NCBI GenBank assembly: GCA_964551985.1
Contig: CAZKFG010000006.1
Span: 1 to 49,830 of the forward strand
Reading direction: 5' to 3'
DNA from: CAZKFG01 sp964551985
GTDB lineage: Bacteria > Bacillota > Negativicutes > Acidaminococcales > JAISLQ01
Length of the DNA: 49,830 nucleotides
This document shows positions 41,398 through 49,770 of this stretch, in pieces (the first letter of the stretch is position 1; the number at the start of each line of letters is the position of its first letter). The notes under the pieces were generated by a model that had not been told where the DNA came from, searched no databases, and saw nothing but the letters and a program-made list of their open reading frames with translations. The position numbers were made by a program, and so were the translations under genes.

Positions 41398-41871
41398 ATG
41401 AGGCGTGCTGAAAAGCAGATAAATGATTTTCAAGAACTTATGGAAGTTATAGCTTCTTGCCAAGATTTTCAGCTGGCTATGGCAAAGGATAATATGCCTT
41501 ATGTTGTACCGTTAAATTTTGGTTATAAAACGTTGGGCGATAAGCTGACTATTTATTTTCATTGCGCTCTTGAGGGCAAAAAAATAGACATACTAAAGCA
41601 CAATCCTTGTGTTTGCTTTAGTATGTACAGTTTTGCTCAGGTTAAATTAGATGACCAAATAGCCTGCAAGAGTACAACGCATTATAAAAGCGTTATAGGT
41701 GAAGGCGTGGTCAGTTTTATTGAAGATGATAAAGAAAAGTTTGCAGCTATGGAAAATATTATGCTTCGTTACGGCTACAAAGGACAGATGAATTTTGCCG
41801 CAGCTTTAGCGCGCACACATCTGTGTAAGATAACTGTCAGTTCTATTACCGGGAAGCAGAGTCCAAGCTAG
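41398..41871 (+). CDS. Pyridoxamine-phosphate-oxidase-like flavoprotein (NimA type)
   Basis: 157 residues of the PNPOx-like split-barrel fold. RRAEKQINDFQELMEVI, then YVVPLNFGYK, IYFHCALEGKKIDILKHNPCVCFSM and YKSVIGEGVVSFIEDDKEKFAAMENIM match the NimA/5-nitroimidazole-reductase-like family that binds FMN. Function in metabolism unknown; some relatives confer nitroimidazole resistance. ATG start with GGGTAAATAG. Its 3' end overlaps the convergent HD-hydrolase gene by 26 bp. Confidence 0.88.
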   Translation: MRRAEKQINDFQELMEVIASCQDFQLAMAKDNMPYVVPLNFGYKTLGDKLTIYFHCALEGKKIDILKHNPCVCFSMYSFAQVKLDDQIACKSTTHYKSVIGEGVVSFIEDDKEKFAAMENIMLRYGYKGQMNFAAALARTHLCKITVSSITGKQSPS

Positions 41872-42640
41872 TTTGCAAAAATTCCTTTAATTGCCTCGAG
41901 ATTTCAAGTACTTCTTTTGTTTGTGGTATGACTTGTAAAGTTTTTTCGATGTACTGGCGCTGCAAAAATAGCTGTTTGCTTTTGCCAAAATTAAGGTCGT
42001 ACACCCAAGATAGCTTGCAAAGGCGTAAATCGTTGACATTTTTGGCATGATAGTTGTCGGCTGATTTGCCTTGTTTTATCTCGTTTAGAATCTCTTCGCT
42101 GTAGTCGCCTTCTTGTGGTAGATTAAGTTCTAAGATGGGGTTTGGATTTGTTTTGCATGTTGCATAATACTCAATAAATAAACGCATGATGTCTATTTTG
42201 TCGGCATCACGGAGCATTTTTATATACATAAGTTGGTTTTCATCTAAGTTGTCAGGCAAAGCTTTTTTGTTGTGCCACTCGATTGCAGTATAGATAATCT
42301 CTTTTTGACTACTATCTAGTTCAAAAAGCACATTTTGATTTTTGAGTACTTCTACTGATAATTCTGCATGGTCACAGGATTTGGCATCATTAAAGCTACT
42401 AAAGTTTACTACTTGTTCAAAACGTCCGACATCGTGCAAAAGTGCGCAAGATAGGGCGATATTTTCGGCAGAAGTTGGTAAATTAAGACTCTCGACGATA
42501 GCTTTTATGTTAGCACAAACTAAAAGGGTGTGTCGTATTTTCAGTTTTATAGCGGAAAGTACGTATTCGTCATTACTATTAAATTTTTTGGTGTAGTTGT
42601 CAAACCACAAAGATAAGGTTTTTAAATTGTTGTCATTCAT
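41846..42640 (-). CDS. HD-domain metal-dependent phosphohydrolase
   Basis: 264 residues from ATG 42640 with AAAGGAGT upstream. The open frame runs 312 bases further upstream but that part lies across the cyclophilin gene and has no ribosome site, so I reject it. HD motifs: RHTLLVC (first His), LSCALLHDVGRFEQ with the His-Asp pair near 69-70, and AKSCDHAELSVEVL, followed by AIEWHNKKALPDN and LRDADKIDIMRLF (last Asp). The substrate is probably a nucleotide or dinucleotide; unknown. It overlaps the flavoprotein gene tail to tail. Confidence 0.85.
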   Translation of the reverse strand: MNDNNLKTLSLWFDNYTKKFNSNDEYVLSAIKLKIRHTLLVCANIKAIVESLNLPTSAENIALSCALLHDVGRFEQVVNFSSFNDAKSCDHAELSVEVLKNQNVLFELDSSQKEIIYTAIEWHNKKALPDNLDENQLMYIKMLRDADKIDIMRLFIEYYATCKTNPNPILELNLPQEGDYSEEILNEIKQGKSADNYHAKNVNDLRLCKLSWVYDLNFGKSKQLFLQRQYIEKTLQVIPQTKEVLEISRQLKEFLQTSLDSASR

Positions 42641-42706
42641 AAAGACTCCTTTAAAATTCAATATTTTTATGTTAATATATATAATAAATTGCTCAGGAGG
42701 CAAGAA

Positions 42707-43177
42707 ATGAAGGAAAATAAAAAAGTTAGGTTTATTACTAATCGTGGTGAGTTTGTCGCAGAGATTTTTGAGGACAAAGCACCAAAAACAGCAGAAAATT
42801 TTTTGACACTTGTGGAAAAGGAGTTTTACAACGGGGTTATTTTCCACAGAATAATTGAAGATTTTGTCATTCAAGGCGGCGATCCTACTGGTACAGGTAT
42901 GGGTGGCCCTGGCTATAAGATAGAAGATGAGTTCGGCGAAGGTCTTGTTCATGATGATTTTGGACTTTTGTCTATGGCGAACGCAGGACCTAATACTGGT
43001 GGTTCACAGTTTTTTGTAACGCTTGCTCAAACTCCTTGGTTAGATGGTAAACATGCGATTTTTGGCAAAGTAATAGAAGGACTTGAGGTTGTTGAGAAAA
43101 TTGGCACAGAGCCAACTGATTTTGCCGACAGACCGCTAGAAGATGTTGTTATGGAAAAAGTAGTTATAGAAAAATAA
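42707..43177 (+). CDS. Cyclophilin-type peptidyl-prolyl isomerase
   Basis: 156 residues from ATG 42707 (AGGAGG at 42695-42701). Classic cyclophilin core: APKTAENFLTLVEKEFYNGVIFHRIIEDFVIQGGDPTGTGMGGPGY with the catalytic Arg in FHRII, LLSMANAGPNTGGSQFFVTL, and WLDGKHAIFGKVIEG. No signal peptide, so cytoplasmic. It catalyses cis-trans isomerisation before proline. TAATG overlap with the GIY-YIG gene. Confidence 0.95.
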   Translation: MKENKKVRFITNRGEFVAEIFEDKAPKTAENFLTLVEKEFYNGVIFHRIIEDFVIQGGDPTGTGMGGPGYKIEDEFGEGLVHDDFGLLSMANAGPNTGGSQFFVTLAQTPWLDGKHAIFGKVIEGLEVVEKIGTEPTDFADRPLEDVVMEKVVIEK

Positions 43178-43431
43178 TGTATTGGCTATATATTTTACAG
43201 TGTAGCGATAATACGCTATATACTGGTATAACAAATGATTTGACTAGTCGGCTAAAAAAGCACAATCTAGGCATTGCTTCTAAGTATACTGCGGCAAGGC
43301 TTCCAGCTCGGATTGTTTATACAGAGAGTTTGCCTGATAAAAGTAGTGCTTTGAAAAGAGAAATTGCTGTAAAAAAGTTAAAGCGTATTGAAAAACTGGC
43401 ATTAGTAGAACGTAAAAAGCATTTTCAGTAG
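43177..43431 (+). CDS. GIY-YIG domain protein (UPF0213/YhbQ-like)
   Basis: 84 residues, a single GIY-YIG fold: YWLYILQCSDNTLYTGITNDLTSRLKKHNLG near the start (the 'GIY-YIG' here as LYI...YTGI, with Arg25) and LKREIAVKKLKRIEKLALV near 59-77 with the Glu. Small members of the family are presumed nucleases of unknown target. Starts on the last bases of the cyclophilin gene. Its last 18 bases form half of a terminator hairpin. Confidence 0.9.
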   Translation: MYWLYILQCSDNTLYTGITNDLTSRLKKHNLGIASKYTAARLPARIVYTESLPDKSSALKREIAVKKLKRIEKLALVERKKHFQ

Positions 43432-43445
43432 TGAAAATGCTTTTT
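43414..43445. terminator. Bidirectional terminator overlapping the GIY-YIG stop codon
   Basis: AAAAAGCATTTTCA (43414-43427) and TGAAAATGCTTTTT (43432-43445) make a perfect 14-bp stem with a GTAG loop. The left arm and loop encode the last residues (KKHFQ) and stop of the GIY-YIG protein. It also serves the minus-strand Asp23 gene. Confidence 0.92.
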
Positions 43446-43453
43446 ATATAACG

Positions 43454-43840
43454 TTATTCTGTTGCAGCTTCTTCAGCTATTTGCTCTGGCTTAACTAATT
43501 TATCAACAGTAACGTCAATTTTCTCTACGCTGTATCCTGTTATTTTTTCTACTTCTTCTTTAACTGCTTGGCGAACTTGCGCGATTGCCTCAGGAATGTT
43601 TTGCCCATATAGTACGCTAACTTTAAGCTCGAAAGAAACCGTAGCTTGAGTTTCTTGCTCTGGGGCATCTGTTTTTTTGACATTGATTTGTGGTGCTACT
43701 TTGTCGGCTACCAATTTAGCGATAGAAGCAAAAGAATTTTTTTGAGCAGAAGTTTTTGAAATTGTTTCAATTTTGGACATGGCTGTTTTTGCCAACTCAA
43801 TAAAAACCTCTTCACTTATTATTGTTTTACCTGCAATCAT
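43454..43840 (-). CDS. Asp23/Gls24 family envelope-stress protein
   Basis: 128 residues. IIAGKTIISEEVFIELAKTAM, then the core SFELKVSVLYGQNIPEAIAQVRQAVKEEVEKITGYSVEKIDVTVDKLV is diagnostic of Asp23/Gls24 (PF03780). It is membrane- or envelope-associated and stress-linked in other Firmicutes. ATG start with AGGAGGTTTTTCG. The following terminator is shared with the GIY-YIG gene. Confidence 0.92.
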   Translation of the reverse strand: MIAGKTIISEEVFIELAKTAMSKIETISKTSAQKNSFASIAKLVADKVAPQINVKKTDAPEQETQATVSFELKVSVLYGQNIPEAIAQVRQAVKEEVEKITGYSVEKIDVTVDKLVKPEQIAEEAATE

Positions 43841-43947
43841 AACGAAAAACCTCCTTTTTGTTCTTAACTATACATGTTATATTCTCTTAATTTATCGAAA
43901 AACCTGCTTAAATAATTAAATAAAGTAATTTTTTTTGAGGTGATATT

Positions 43948-45313
43948 TTGAAAAGGCTGATTACAATTGTATTTTGTATACTTTTTTTTTGTGCTGCCTG
44001 TGACTGCAAAAGCGGATTATCGTGATGATTATAAGACTAGAGGGCTTTTTGTAGTCGCGGCTAACGCTTGTTTGGCTTCATATGATGATAAGGTTGGCAA
44101 TATTTTTTATGCCTTTTTAGCTCAAGATGGCTGGCAATTGCAAAAGTTGCAAAGAAAAACCCAAAATGCAGATGCTAATGTTTTTTTAGCCTCAAGGTAC
44201 TTTCCACAAACGGACGATACTTTTTATATCTTAGCGTTTCGAGGGACGGCATCTTCTAAGGATGTTGCAGTTGACAAGCAATTCTCTAGAGTGCAGTTTG
44301 TCGGTGATAGTATTGAAAAAATCCAACAAAACGCCCAAATACCTGCACCTCGGGGTACTGTGCCTAAAGTTCATAAAGGTTTTTTAAAGTATGTTTTAGA
44401 GAGCTTTAATATTGATGTCGTGGATTCTCAAGGTAATGTGAGCAACCTTGAAGATATTATAAAAGACAATCCTAAAGCCAAGATTATAGTGACAGGACAC
44501 AGCTTAGGCGGTGGTGCTGCGGTTGTATATGCGGCAAGTCTTGCGAATATTGGCGTAACTAAAGATAAGATAAAGGTAATAACCTTTGGTGCGCCGGCTG
44601 TCGGGAATAAATTGTTCGCTAAAACTTATGAAGATAAGATTAATCTGACAAGGATATACAGTCGTTATGACCCTGTAGAGAAGGTTTTACAAAGCCTTCG
44701 GCCGTACAGTCAGTTTGGCGAAAAATTTATCATAAGTGCGGATCCACGCTTTAAACCTGTTCAGCACAGTATGGAAAATTATGCTGATCTTATCACAAAA
44801 GACTACTATGACACTAGGTTTGAGGCTATAAAAAACAGACAACTAGAACCGCTACCACAGGTTTTTGATGAAGGAGAGGGAGCTGTTGTCGCTTTTGCAG
44901 TTACGACAACGGAAAATATTTATAACTTACCTACTTATAAATATGCCAAAGATCAGTTGTTAGATATATATAGACATAGTTTTTGGCGTTATAGAATTTT
45001 GGCTACTTCTGATGTAAAAGGTGATATTGTAGAGGCAAAGAGGCTTGCTAAAGAGGCGGGCGCTGACTATTTGGTTGTTAGCAATATTACAATGCAGCCT
45101 GTGCAAAGCCAGAAAGATTGGCTTGTAGGTCAAGAACAGGCTTTGTATAGTTGTAAAGACGATAAGCTTTTGTCGCTTGTCTTTACAAGCAGCAAAGTTA
45201 GTAAAGATTCTAGTTTTATTCAAGCAGCAGCGCTCAATAGTTTTCGCGGACTAGCCCAGCTAAGCGATTTTGATATAGGTCTAAAGTATCCTGATTTTCG
45301 TGTACCCGAATGA
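43948..45313 (+). CDS. Secreted class-3 (alpha/beta) lipase, frame broken at a poly-T tract
   Basis: The best start, TTG 43948 after GAGGTGAT, encodes MKRLITIVFCILFF, the start of a signal peptide, but a run of nine Ts (43982-43990) sends it to TGA a few codons later. Removing one T joins it to VLPVTAKADYRDDYK and the full lipase. In the other frame the enzyme is complete from residue 20: the lipase box GHSLGGG (Ser at codon 44501), a following Asp in YSRYDPVEKV and a His in VQHSMENY form the expected triad. About 456 residues in all. A C-terminal part (about 330-450) is unrelated to known lipases. It is either phase-variable, expressed by slippage, or a sequencing error. It converges directly with the GH26 gene (no gap). 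Confidence 0.8.
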
Positions 45314-46912
45314 TTATTGTTTTTCCTTGACTTTGCTTTGATATAGGCTCAGTCCGTTTTTCATTGCAGATACAACCTCTTGGCTGTCATCTATAAGATA
45401 AACTCTGCCAGGGTTGCCGTTTTGGTCGTAATCAACACCATTCCACCAGACGGCGACCTTGATGTTTTTGTAGGCTGGTAGGTTTTTGAACATGTCATTT
45501 ATCCACTGGGCTTTGTTTCCGCCGACATTATTTGAGGAAAATTCTGTTACCATAAACGGTTTGTCAAATAAATTCATATTTTTGTTGTATAGTGGTTTGT
45601 AAATTTCGTTGAAACTACGCCATTTTTCGCCTGCAAAATATGTACCGTTGTTGTAACCTGTGAGCCCTATTACATCTACATATTTATTGCCCGGGTAATA
45701 TGTCATAGAATTGTTCCAAGCAAAGTCCGGAAGCGACACGTCATGCGGATTCCAGACCCAAATGAGATTGTCAACTCCTTGTTGGTCGAAAATCTTTCTT
45801 ATATAGTGCCAAAGTTGTTTGTAAATATCACTGTCACGGGCTGTATAAAAAGCGCCATACCAACACCAGTCACTGTTCATTTCGTTGTTGAGACGAAAGA
45901 GAATAGGTTTACCGAAGGTTTTTAGGTCTTTGGCGTATTCGACAAAATATTCGTCATATTTACCGTTTAAAATATCATAGGCTACCTTAGAATTAGGATG
46001 AACTCCGTCTGACCATAGTGCATTTGCCTGTACATTGTGAATTGTCGCAAGTGTAAGTTGGACAATCCTATCATTGTCCCAGGCTTTTTGCAGTTGAGTA
46101 AGAGGTAGCTTTTCGTCTATCGTTTGATAGCGCAATAGTACTTTGAATTTGTGGTTTAACTTTTCTTCTATATCTTGCAATTTAGTGAAATTTTGCGGTG
46201 CTGAATATTCAAAAATTCCCCATGTCAAACCTGCATCAGTTGAAAATAGCTTGTCAAATACCTGCTTTGTCAGCTCGTTTTTTGGTGTGGTACTTTGCTC
46301 AAAAGGGATAAAGTCGCGGACAGTACCTGCTTTATTTACAAACTTAAAACTTCCTACTATACTGCTATCTTCAATCGGAGTGGTAGATTTTAGTAAAATA
46401 GTGTATATTTCTTGACTGTTTTTAGCGATACTTGCAGCAAGATAATAGTTTTTGTCATTTGTTATTTTGGATAGTTTGCCCCTTTGCCATTTTGTGATAT
46501 GGGTAGTGTAGCCGCCAACCGAAGTATAATATGTAGCGGTTATGCTATGCAGTTGCCCTTTTTGTAAAAAGCGATTGCTGTAGTTAATCAAAGAACTAAA
46601 GCTTGCAGTGTTGTTAGTGAGGTTATCATAATACACTTCTACCTTTAAATTTGGGGTGGTAAAACTATTGCAAAAACTGGTATTTGTAATGTCGATGGTA
46701 GAGTTTTTCGGCACAAGTAACTGGTAACCGTTAGAGTTATCTATAAAAAGGTCATAGTAGGCGTTGTAGCTGTCTACAACTTTACGATCCATTGCATTTG
46801 TTTGCTGCACATCGTGCTGGACAATGTAGCCGTCTACATAGATTTCTTTTGCTTGTACAAAGCTTGATGATTGTAGCAAAATGATTGTCAAAATTAAAAG
46901 GTAGCGGAACAT
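45314..46912 (-). CDS. Exported GH26 glycoside hydrolase
   Basis: 532 residues with a Sec signal peptide (FRYLLILTIILLQSSSFVQA). N-terminal region (about 22-210) is beta-rich and of unknown class, perhaps carbohydrate-binding. The catalytic TIM barrel (about 215-520) shows WGIFEYSAP, ILFRLNNEMNSDW with the acid/base Glu344, NLIWVWNPHD and FMVTEFSSN with the nucleophile Glu457, matching GH26 (beta-mannanases, some xylanases). It would act outside the inner membrane on a plant or cell-wall glycan; the substrate is not given by the sequence. ATG start with CGAGGT upstream. Divergent from a membrane acyltransferase gene through a symmetric promoter. Confidence 0.85.
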   Translation of the reverse strand: MFRYLLILTIILLQSSSFVQAKEIYVDGYIVQHDVQQTNAMDRKVVDSYNAYYDLFIDNSNGYQLLVPKNSTIDITNTSFCNSFTTPNLKVEVYYDNLTNNTASFSSLINYSNRFLQKGQLHSITATYYTSVGGYTTHITKWQRGKLSKITNDKNYYLAASIAKNSQEIYTILLKSTTPIEDSSIVGSFKFVNKAGTVRDFIPFEQSTTPKNELTKQVFDKLFSTDAGLTWGIFEYSAPQNFTKLQDIEEKLNHKFKVLLRYQTIDEKLPLTQLQKAWDNDRIVQLTLATIHNVQANALWSDGVHPNSKVAYDILNGKYDEYFVEYAKDLKTFGKPILFRLNNEMNSDWCWYGAFYTARDSDIYKQLWHYIRKIFDQQGVDNLIWVWNPHDVSLPDFAWNNSMTYYPGNKYVDVIGLTGYNNGTYFAGEKWRSFNEIYKPLYNKNMNLFDKPFMVTEFSSNNVGGNKAQWINDMFKNLPAYKNIKVAVWWNGVDYDQNGNPGRVYLIDDSQEVVSAMKNGLSLYQSKVKEKQ

Positions 46913-46932
46913 TTTTTTACCTCGTTTCTAAA

Positions 46933-46952
46933 TTTGTTATAATTATAACAAA
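46933..46952. promoter_or_regulatory. 20-bp palindrome with face-to-face -10 boxes
   Basis: TTTGTTATAATTATAACAAA is a perfect 20-bp palindrome in the 75-bp gap between GH26 (minus) and DUF1624 (plus). It contains TATAAT on the plus strand (46938-46943) and on the minus strand (plus 46942-46947), both preceded by TGT. It is a candidate symmetric two-way promoter. Confidence 0.6.
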
Positions 46953-46987
46953 AAAAAAGTTTTATTGCTAGACGTTTGTGAGGTTGT

Positions 46988-47659
46988 ATGAAGCGGAATG
47001 TTTTTATTGATTTTTGGCGCTCAATAGCTTTGGTGCTGATGGTTTGTTTTCATATAGTGTATGATTTAAACGTGTTTTTGCACTATGATGTAAGCTATAA
47101 TAAAGGATTTTGGCGTTATGCTGGCTTTATCTCAGCTAGTTTGTTTATCTTTATATCAGGTTTAAGCATTGGCAGTGGTTTGAATAAACGCATTTATCAT
47201 AACGCTGGCAAGGTGGCATTGGCCGCCATTGTTGTCAGTATTGGGACTTATTTTTTTGACAAAAGCAACTACGTGATTTTTGGCATATTGCATTTTATGG
47301 CGGTGTCAAGTGTTTTGGCAAAGCTGTTGTTGCCGCTTGACAATAGATTTTTGCTTGTCTTGGCAGGCGGGATATTGCTGCTTGGCGAAAAAATAACAAA
47401 TGTAAGCAATCCAAGCCTTTGGCTGTTGCCATTAGGCATAGTGCCGCAAAATTTTACAACAGTTGACTATTATCCGCTAATTCCTTGGTTTGCGCTATTT
47501 ATTTTAGGACTTGTATACGGTAAAAAAATTCCTTTGCATAATTATTCTGCCAGTTCTTTTATCGGCAAGATAAGCTTTTTAGGTAGGCATACACTTTTGA
47601 TTTATTTAGTTCATCAGCCGATAATATTGCTTGTACTTTTTGCTTTTAAACAGGTATAA
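46988..47659 (+). CDS. DUF1624 / heparan-alpha-glucosaminide N-acetyltransferase-like membrane protein
   Basis: 223 residues with about six to seven helices. RNVFIDFWRSIALVLMVCFHIVYDLNVF near the start and the later LGRHTLLIYLVHQPIIL near the C-terminus are family signatures; the conserved His in VCFHIVYD is the expected catalytic region of this acyltransferase-3-like group. Members acetylate sugars or are uncharacterised in bacteria. ATG start with GTGAGGTTG. May modify cell-envelope sugars, in line with neighbouring GH26, but this is inference. Confidence 0.85.
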   Translation: MKRNVFIDFWRSIALVLMVCFHIVYDLNVFLHYDVSYNKGFWRYAGFISASLFIFISGLSIGSGLNKRIYHNAGKVALAAIVVSIGTYFFDKSNYVIFGILHFMAVSSVLAKLLLPLDNRFLLVLAGGILLLGEKITNVSNPSLWLLPLGIVPQNFTTVDYYPLIPWFALFILGLVYGKKIPLHNYSASSFIGKISFLGRHTLLIYLVHQPIILLVLFAFKQV

Positions 47660-47686
47660 TTAAAATAAAAACTTAGGGGGGATTTT

Positions 47687-48475
47687 ATGAGAAGGTTTAT
47701 TTTGGCGGTTTTTTTAAGCGCATTTATATTTTTGCCAGGCTCTGTTGGCGAATGTTATGTTACTTTAAGCTACAAAGATGTACCGCTGTCTTTTGCTAAA
47801 CTACGCTTGCCAAGCGAGCTGTATGTTGTGGAAATTGATTATGCATCATTGATTACAAAACTTGAAAAAGAAGATTATTTCGTAAAAACGCTGGAAACAG
47901 AAAAAAATGAAGAGCAGAAAAAAAAGTACTTGCAGGCGATAAAATATTTGTTTTCTGACGAAGCAAAAAAATTCATGGATACGATAAAAGTTTATCAAGT
48001 GGGTCTGTTTGCCGATAATAGTTACAACAACGCTTTTATCGTCAGTGTGAAAAACAATAGTACTTTTAAGGGATTTAACAAAAAGTTTATTGAAACTAAA
48101 TCCTTAGCACAAAGTAAAGATGCACTTTTAGCTGCTAAAGAGGCGTTTGAGAAAACTTTCATGACGGTGTTTACTGATAAAGGTTTTTGGTTGACAGATG
48201 GTATTAAAATGTTCAGTGGCGCTAAAGATGAAATATTGTTTTTGCAATGGGGTAATTTTGACACTAAAGAGCTAAATAAACGCCAGATATACAGTACAAG
48301 TATGCGTATGTCCGGAGTTTTTGGTGATACTTTATCTTCAAGCTACTTTAAACTTTACTGTAGTTATGACAAGAAAAATACCGAAGCGCTTGTGCTTGTA
48401 ACTTTAGATAACGAAAGAGAGCTTTGGAGCAAGATTTTTGATGATGCTATTTTAAATAGCGGACAGATTAAATAA
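47687..48475 (+). CDS. Exported protein of unknown function, tandem paralogue A
   Basis: 262 residues with a signal peptide (FILAVFLSAFIFLPGSVGECY). I do not recognise the family. It shares a frame of features with the next gene: after the signal, Y-x-T-x-x-YKDV, then K-L/M-P-x-x-x-Y-V/I-V-E-x-D/Y near 35-50; N-A-F/S at SYNNAFIVSV / SYYNASVMTV; the pattern VTLDNERELWSKIFDDAILN near the end matches VDSQREFWRDIFKNTLN. So the two are diverged tandem copies. ATG start with TTAGGGGGG. Likely periplasmic. Confidence 0.7.
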   Translation: MRRFILAVFLSAFIFLPGSVGECYVTLSYKDVPLSFAKLRLPSELYVVEIDYASLITKLEKEDYFVKTLETEKNEEQKKKYLQAIKYLFSDEAKKFMDTIKVYQVGLFADNSYNNAFIVSVKNNSTFKGFNKKFIETKSLAQSKDALLAAKEAFEKTFMTVFTDKGFWLTDGIKMFSGAKDEILFLQWGNFDTKELNKRQIYSTSMRMSGVFGDTLSSSYFKLYCSYDKKNTEALVLVTLDNERELWSKIFDDAILNSGQIK

Positions 48476-48488
48476 AGGAGGGCTGAGA

Positions 48489-49223
48489 GTGAAAAAAAAC
48501 TTTTTATATATGGCATTTGCAATAATGCTTTTTCTACCAAACAGCGCCAGTGCTTATGCTACAAGCCAGTACAAAGATGTCAAGTTTAACTATGGTAGCT
48601 TTAAAATGCCTCTTGATGCTTACATTGTAGAGTATGATTTTAAAAAAGCGCTCGATAAAGCGGACGAAAAGACGAAAAAAGAACTTGGGTCTTTGAGTGA
48701 ACTTATAAACACCTATCAAATAATGCTCTTTGACGGCAACAGCTATTACAATGCTAGTGTTATGACAGTATTTTTTGATAACAAAGTACTCAACAAGCCG
48801 CCTTTTTCGATAAAAGATAATGGTGCCAAATTTGAGCTTACACCAGAACAAAAGCAGTTTATCTTGACAAATCAAGACAGGCTAAAAGACTATTTGCAGC
48901 TACTTGTGATAAACGGCAAAAATAAAATGAATTATAATAAGCTCTATAAAATTGATTTTGCTAATACCAAAGAGTTTTGGAACAACCCAAGCCTTTTGTT
49001 TGCTTATGAATGGCCGCAAATTGAGCAAATCAAAGTAGGTAATAACTTTGGTTACAAGACTGACATAAGGCTAGCAGGCTTGCTGTTTGGCATATACGGC
49101 AATGTTTATATGCAGGCATATGCCTACAACTACGACGATAAAGGCGTTGTAGCGATGTTCTTTTTTACTGTTGACAGCCAAAGAGAGTTTTGGCGTGATA
49201 TTTTTAAAAATACTTTGAATTAA
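48489..49223 (+). CDS. Exported protein of unknown function, tandem paralogue B
   Basis: 244 residues from GTG 48489 (AAAGGAGGG upstream). A signal peptide (NFLYMAFAIMLFLPNSASA, cleavage after ASA) is followed by ATSQYKDVKFNYGSFKMPLDAYIVEYDF. Copy of the preceding gene as described there; the intervening spacing is 13 bp, so co-transcribed. No enzyme motif seen. Confidence 0.7.
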   Translation: MKKNFLYMAFAIMLFLPNSASAYATSQYKDVKFNYGSFKMPLDAYIVEYDFKKALDKADEKTKKELGSLSELINTYQIMLFDGNSYYNASVMTVFFDNKVLNKPPFSIKDNGAKFELTPEQKQFILTNQDRLKDYLQLLVINGKNKMNYNKLYKIDFANTKEFWNNPSLLFAYEWPQIEQIKVGNNFGYKTDIRLAGLLFGIYGNVYMQAYAYNYDDKGVVAMFFFTVDSQREFWRDIFKNTLN

Positions 49224-49233
49224 GGAGCTTTTT

Positions 49234-49701
49234 ATGATTATTGAAAATGTAGCTTGCGTAGAAAAACTTTTGCCGTTTGTATCTGAAAGATTAGCAAAAG
49301 CCTTGACCTATCTAAAAGAAAAGGATTTTTCCAAACTATCTGACGGCAGACATGAACTAGATGGCGATGATATTTTTGTACTTATAAGTAGTTATCAGAC
49401 CAAAGCTAAAGAAGACAACGTTGCTGAAGCTCACTTTAAATACATTGATGTTCAGTGCCTTTTGCAAGGTCAAGAACAAATTTATTATGCCCCACTATAT
49501 GCAACTTGCCAGAGCGTCAAAGAAAAAAACGAGCAGGAAGACTGGGTGTTTTTTACTAACGATATTAAAAATGAAAATCCATATGTGCTAACGCAAGGAC
49601 AGGTCGCAATATTTTTTCCGTGGGACGTACACAAAACCAAATGTCTTGTCAATGGAAAAGCAAGTGAGAATCGCAAAATAGTTATTAAAGTAAAAATTTA
49701 A
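49234..49701 (+). CDS. YhcH/YjgK/YiaL family protein (possible sugar anomerase)
   Basis: 155 residues, cupin-like DUF386. Signs: GRHELDGDDIFVLISSYQTK, EAHFKYIDVQCLLQGQEQIYYAPL and the end GQVAIFFPWDVHKTKCLVNGKASENRKIVIKVKI, with metal-ligand histidines in AEAHFKYID and WDVHKTK. Some relatives (NanQ) speed anomerisation of sialic acid; others are annotated as beta-galactosidase subunits. Starts 11 bases after the exported paralogue with AAGGAG. No sialic-acid genes in the window. Confidence 0.85.
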   Translation: MIIENVACVEKLLPFVSERLAKALTYLKEKDFSKLSDGRHELDGDDIFVLISSYQTKAKEDNVAEAHFKYIDVQCLLQGQEQIYYAPLYATCQSVKEKNEQEDWVFFTNDIKNENPYVLTQGQVAIFFPWDVHKTKCLVNGKASENRKIVIKVKI

Positions 49702-49721
49702 AAAATTTTTTTAAAAAACAC

Positions 49722-49750
49722 TTGCTTTTTTGTAGATTGCCAGTTATAAT
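49722..49750 (+). promoter_or_regulatory. Promoter of tRNA-Asn
   Basis: TTGCTT (49722-49727) and TATAAT (49745-49750) with a 17-bp spacer, about 21 bp before the tRNA. The best consensus promoter in the window. Confidence 0.75.
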
Positions 49751-49770
49751 AAATTTCGTTACTAAAACAT

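Noticed and set aside
42641..42952. Upstream extension of the HD-hydrolase frame (104 extra codons)
   Set aside because: It lies antisense to the cyclophilin gene and lacks a ribosome site; ATG 42640 has AAAGGAGT and a normal start.
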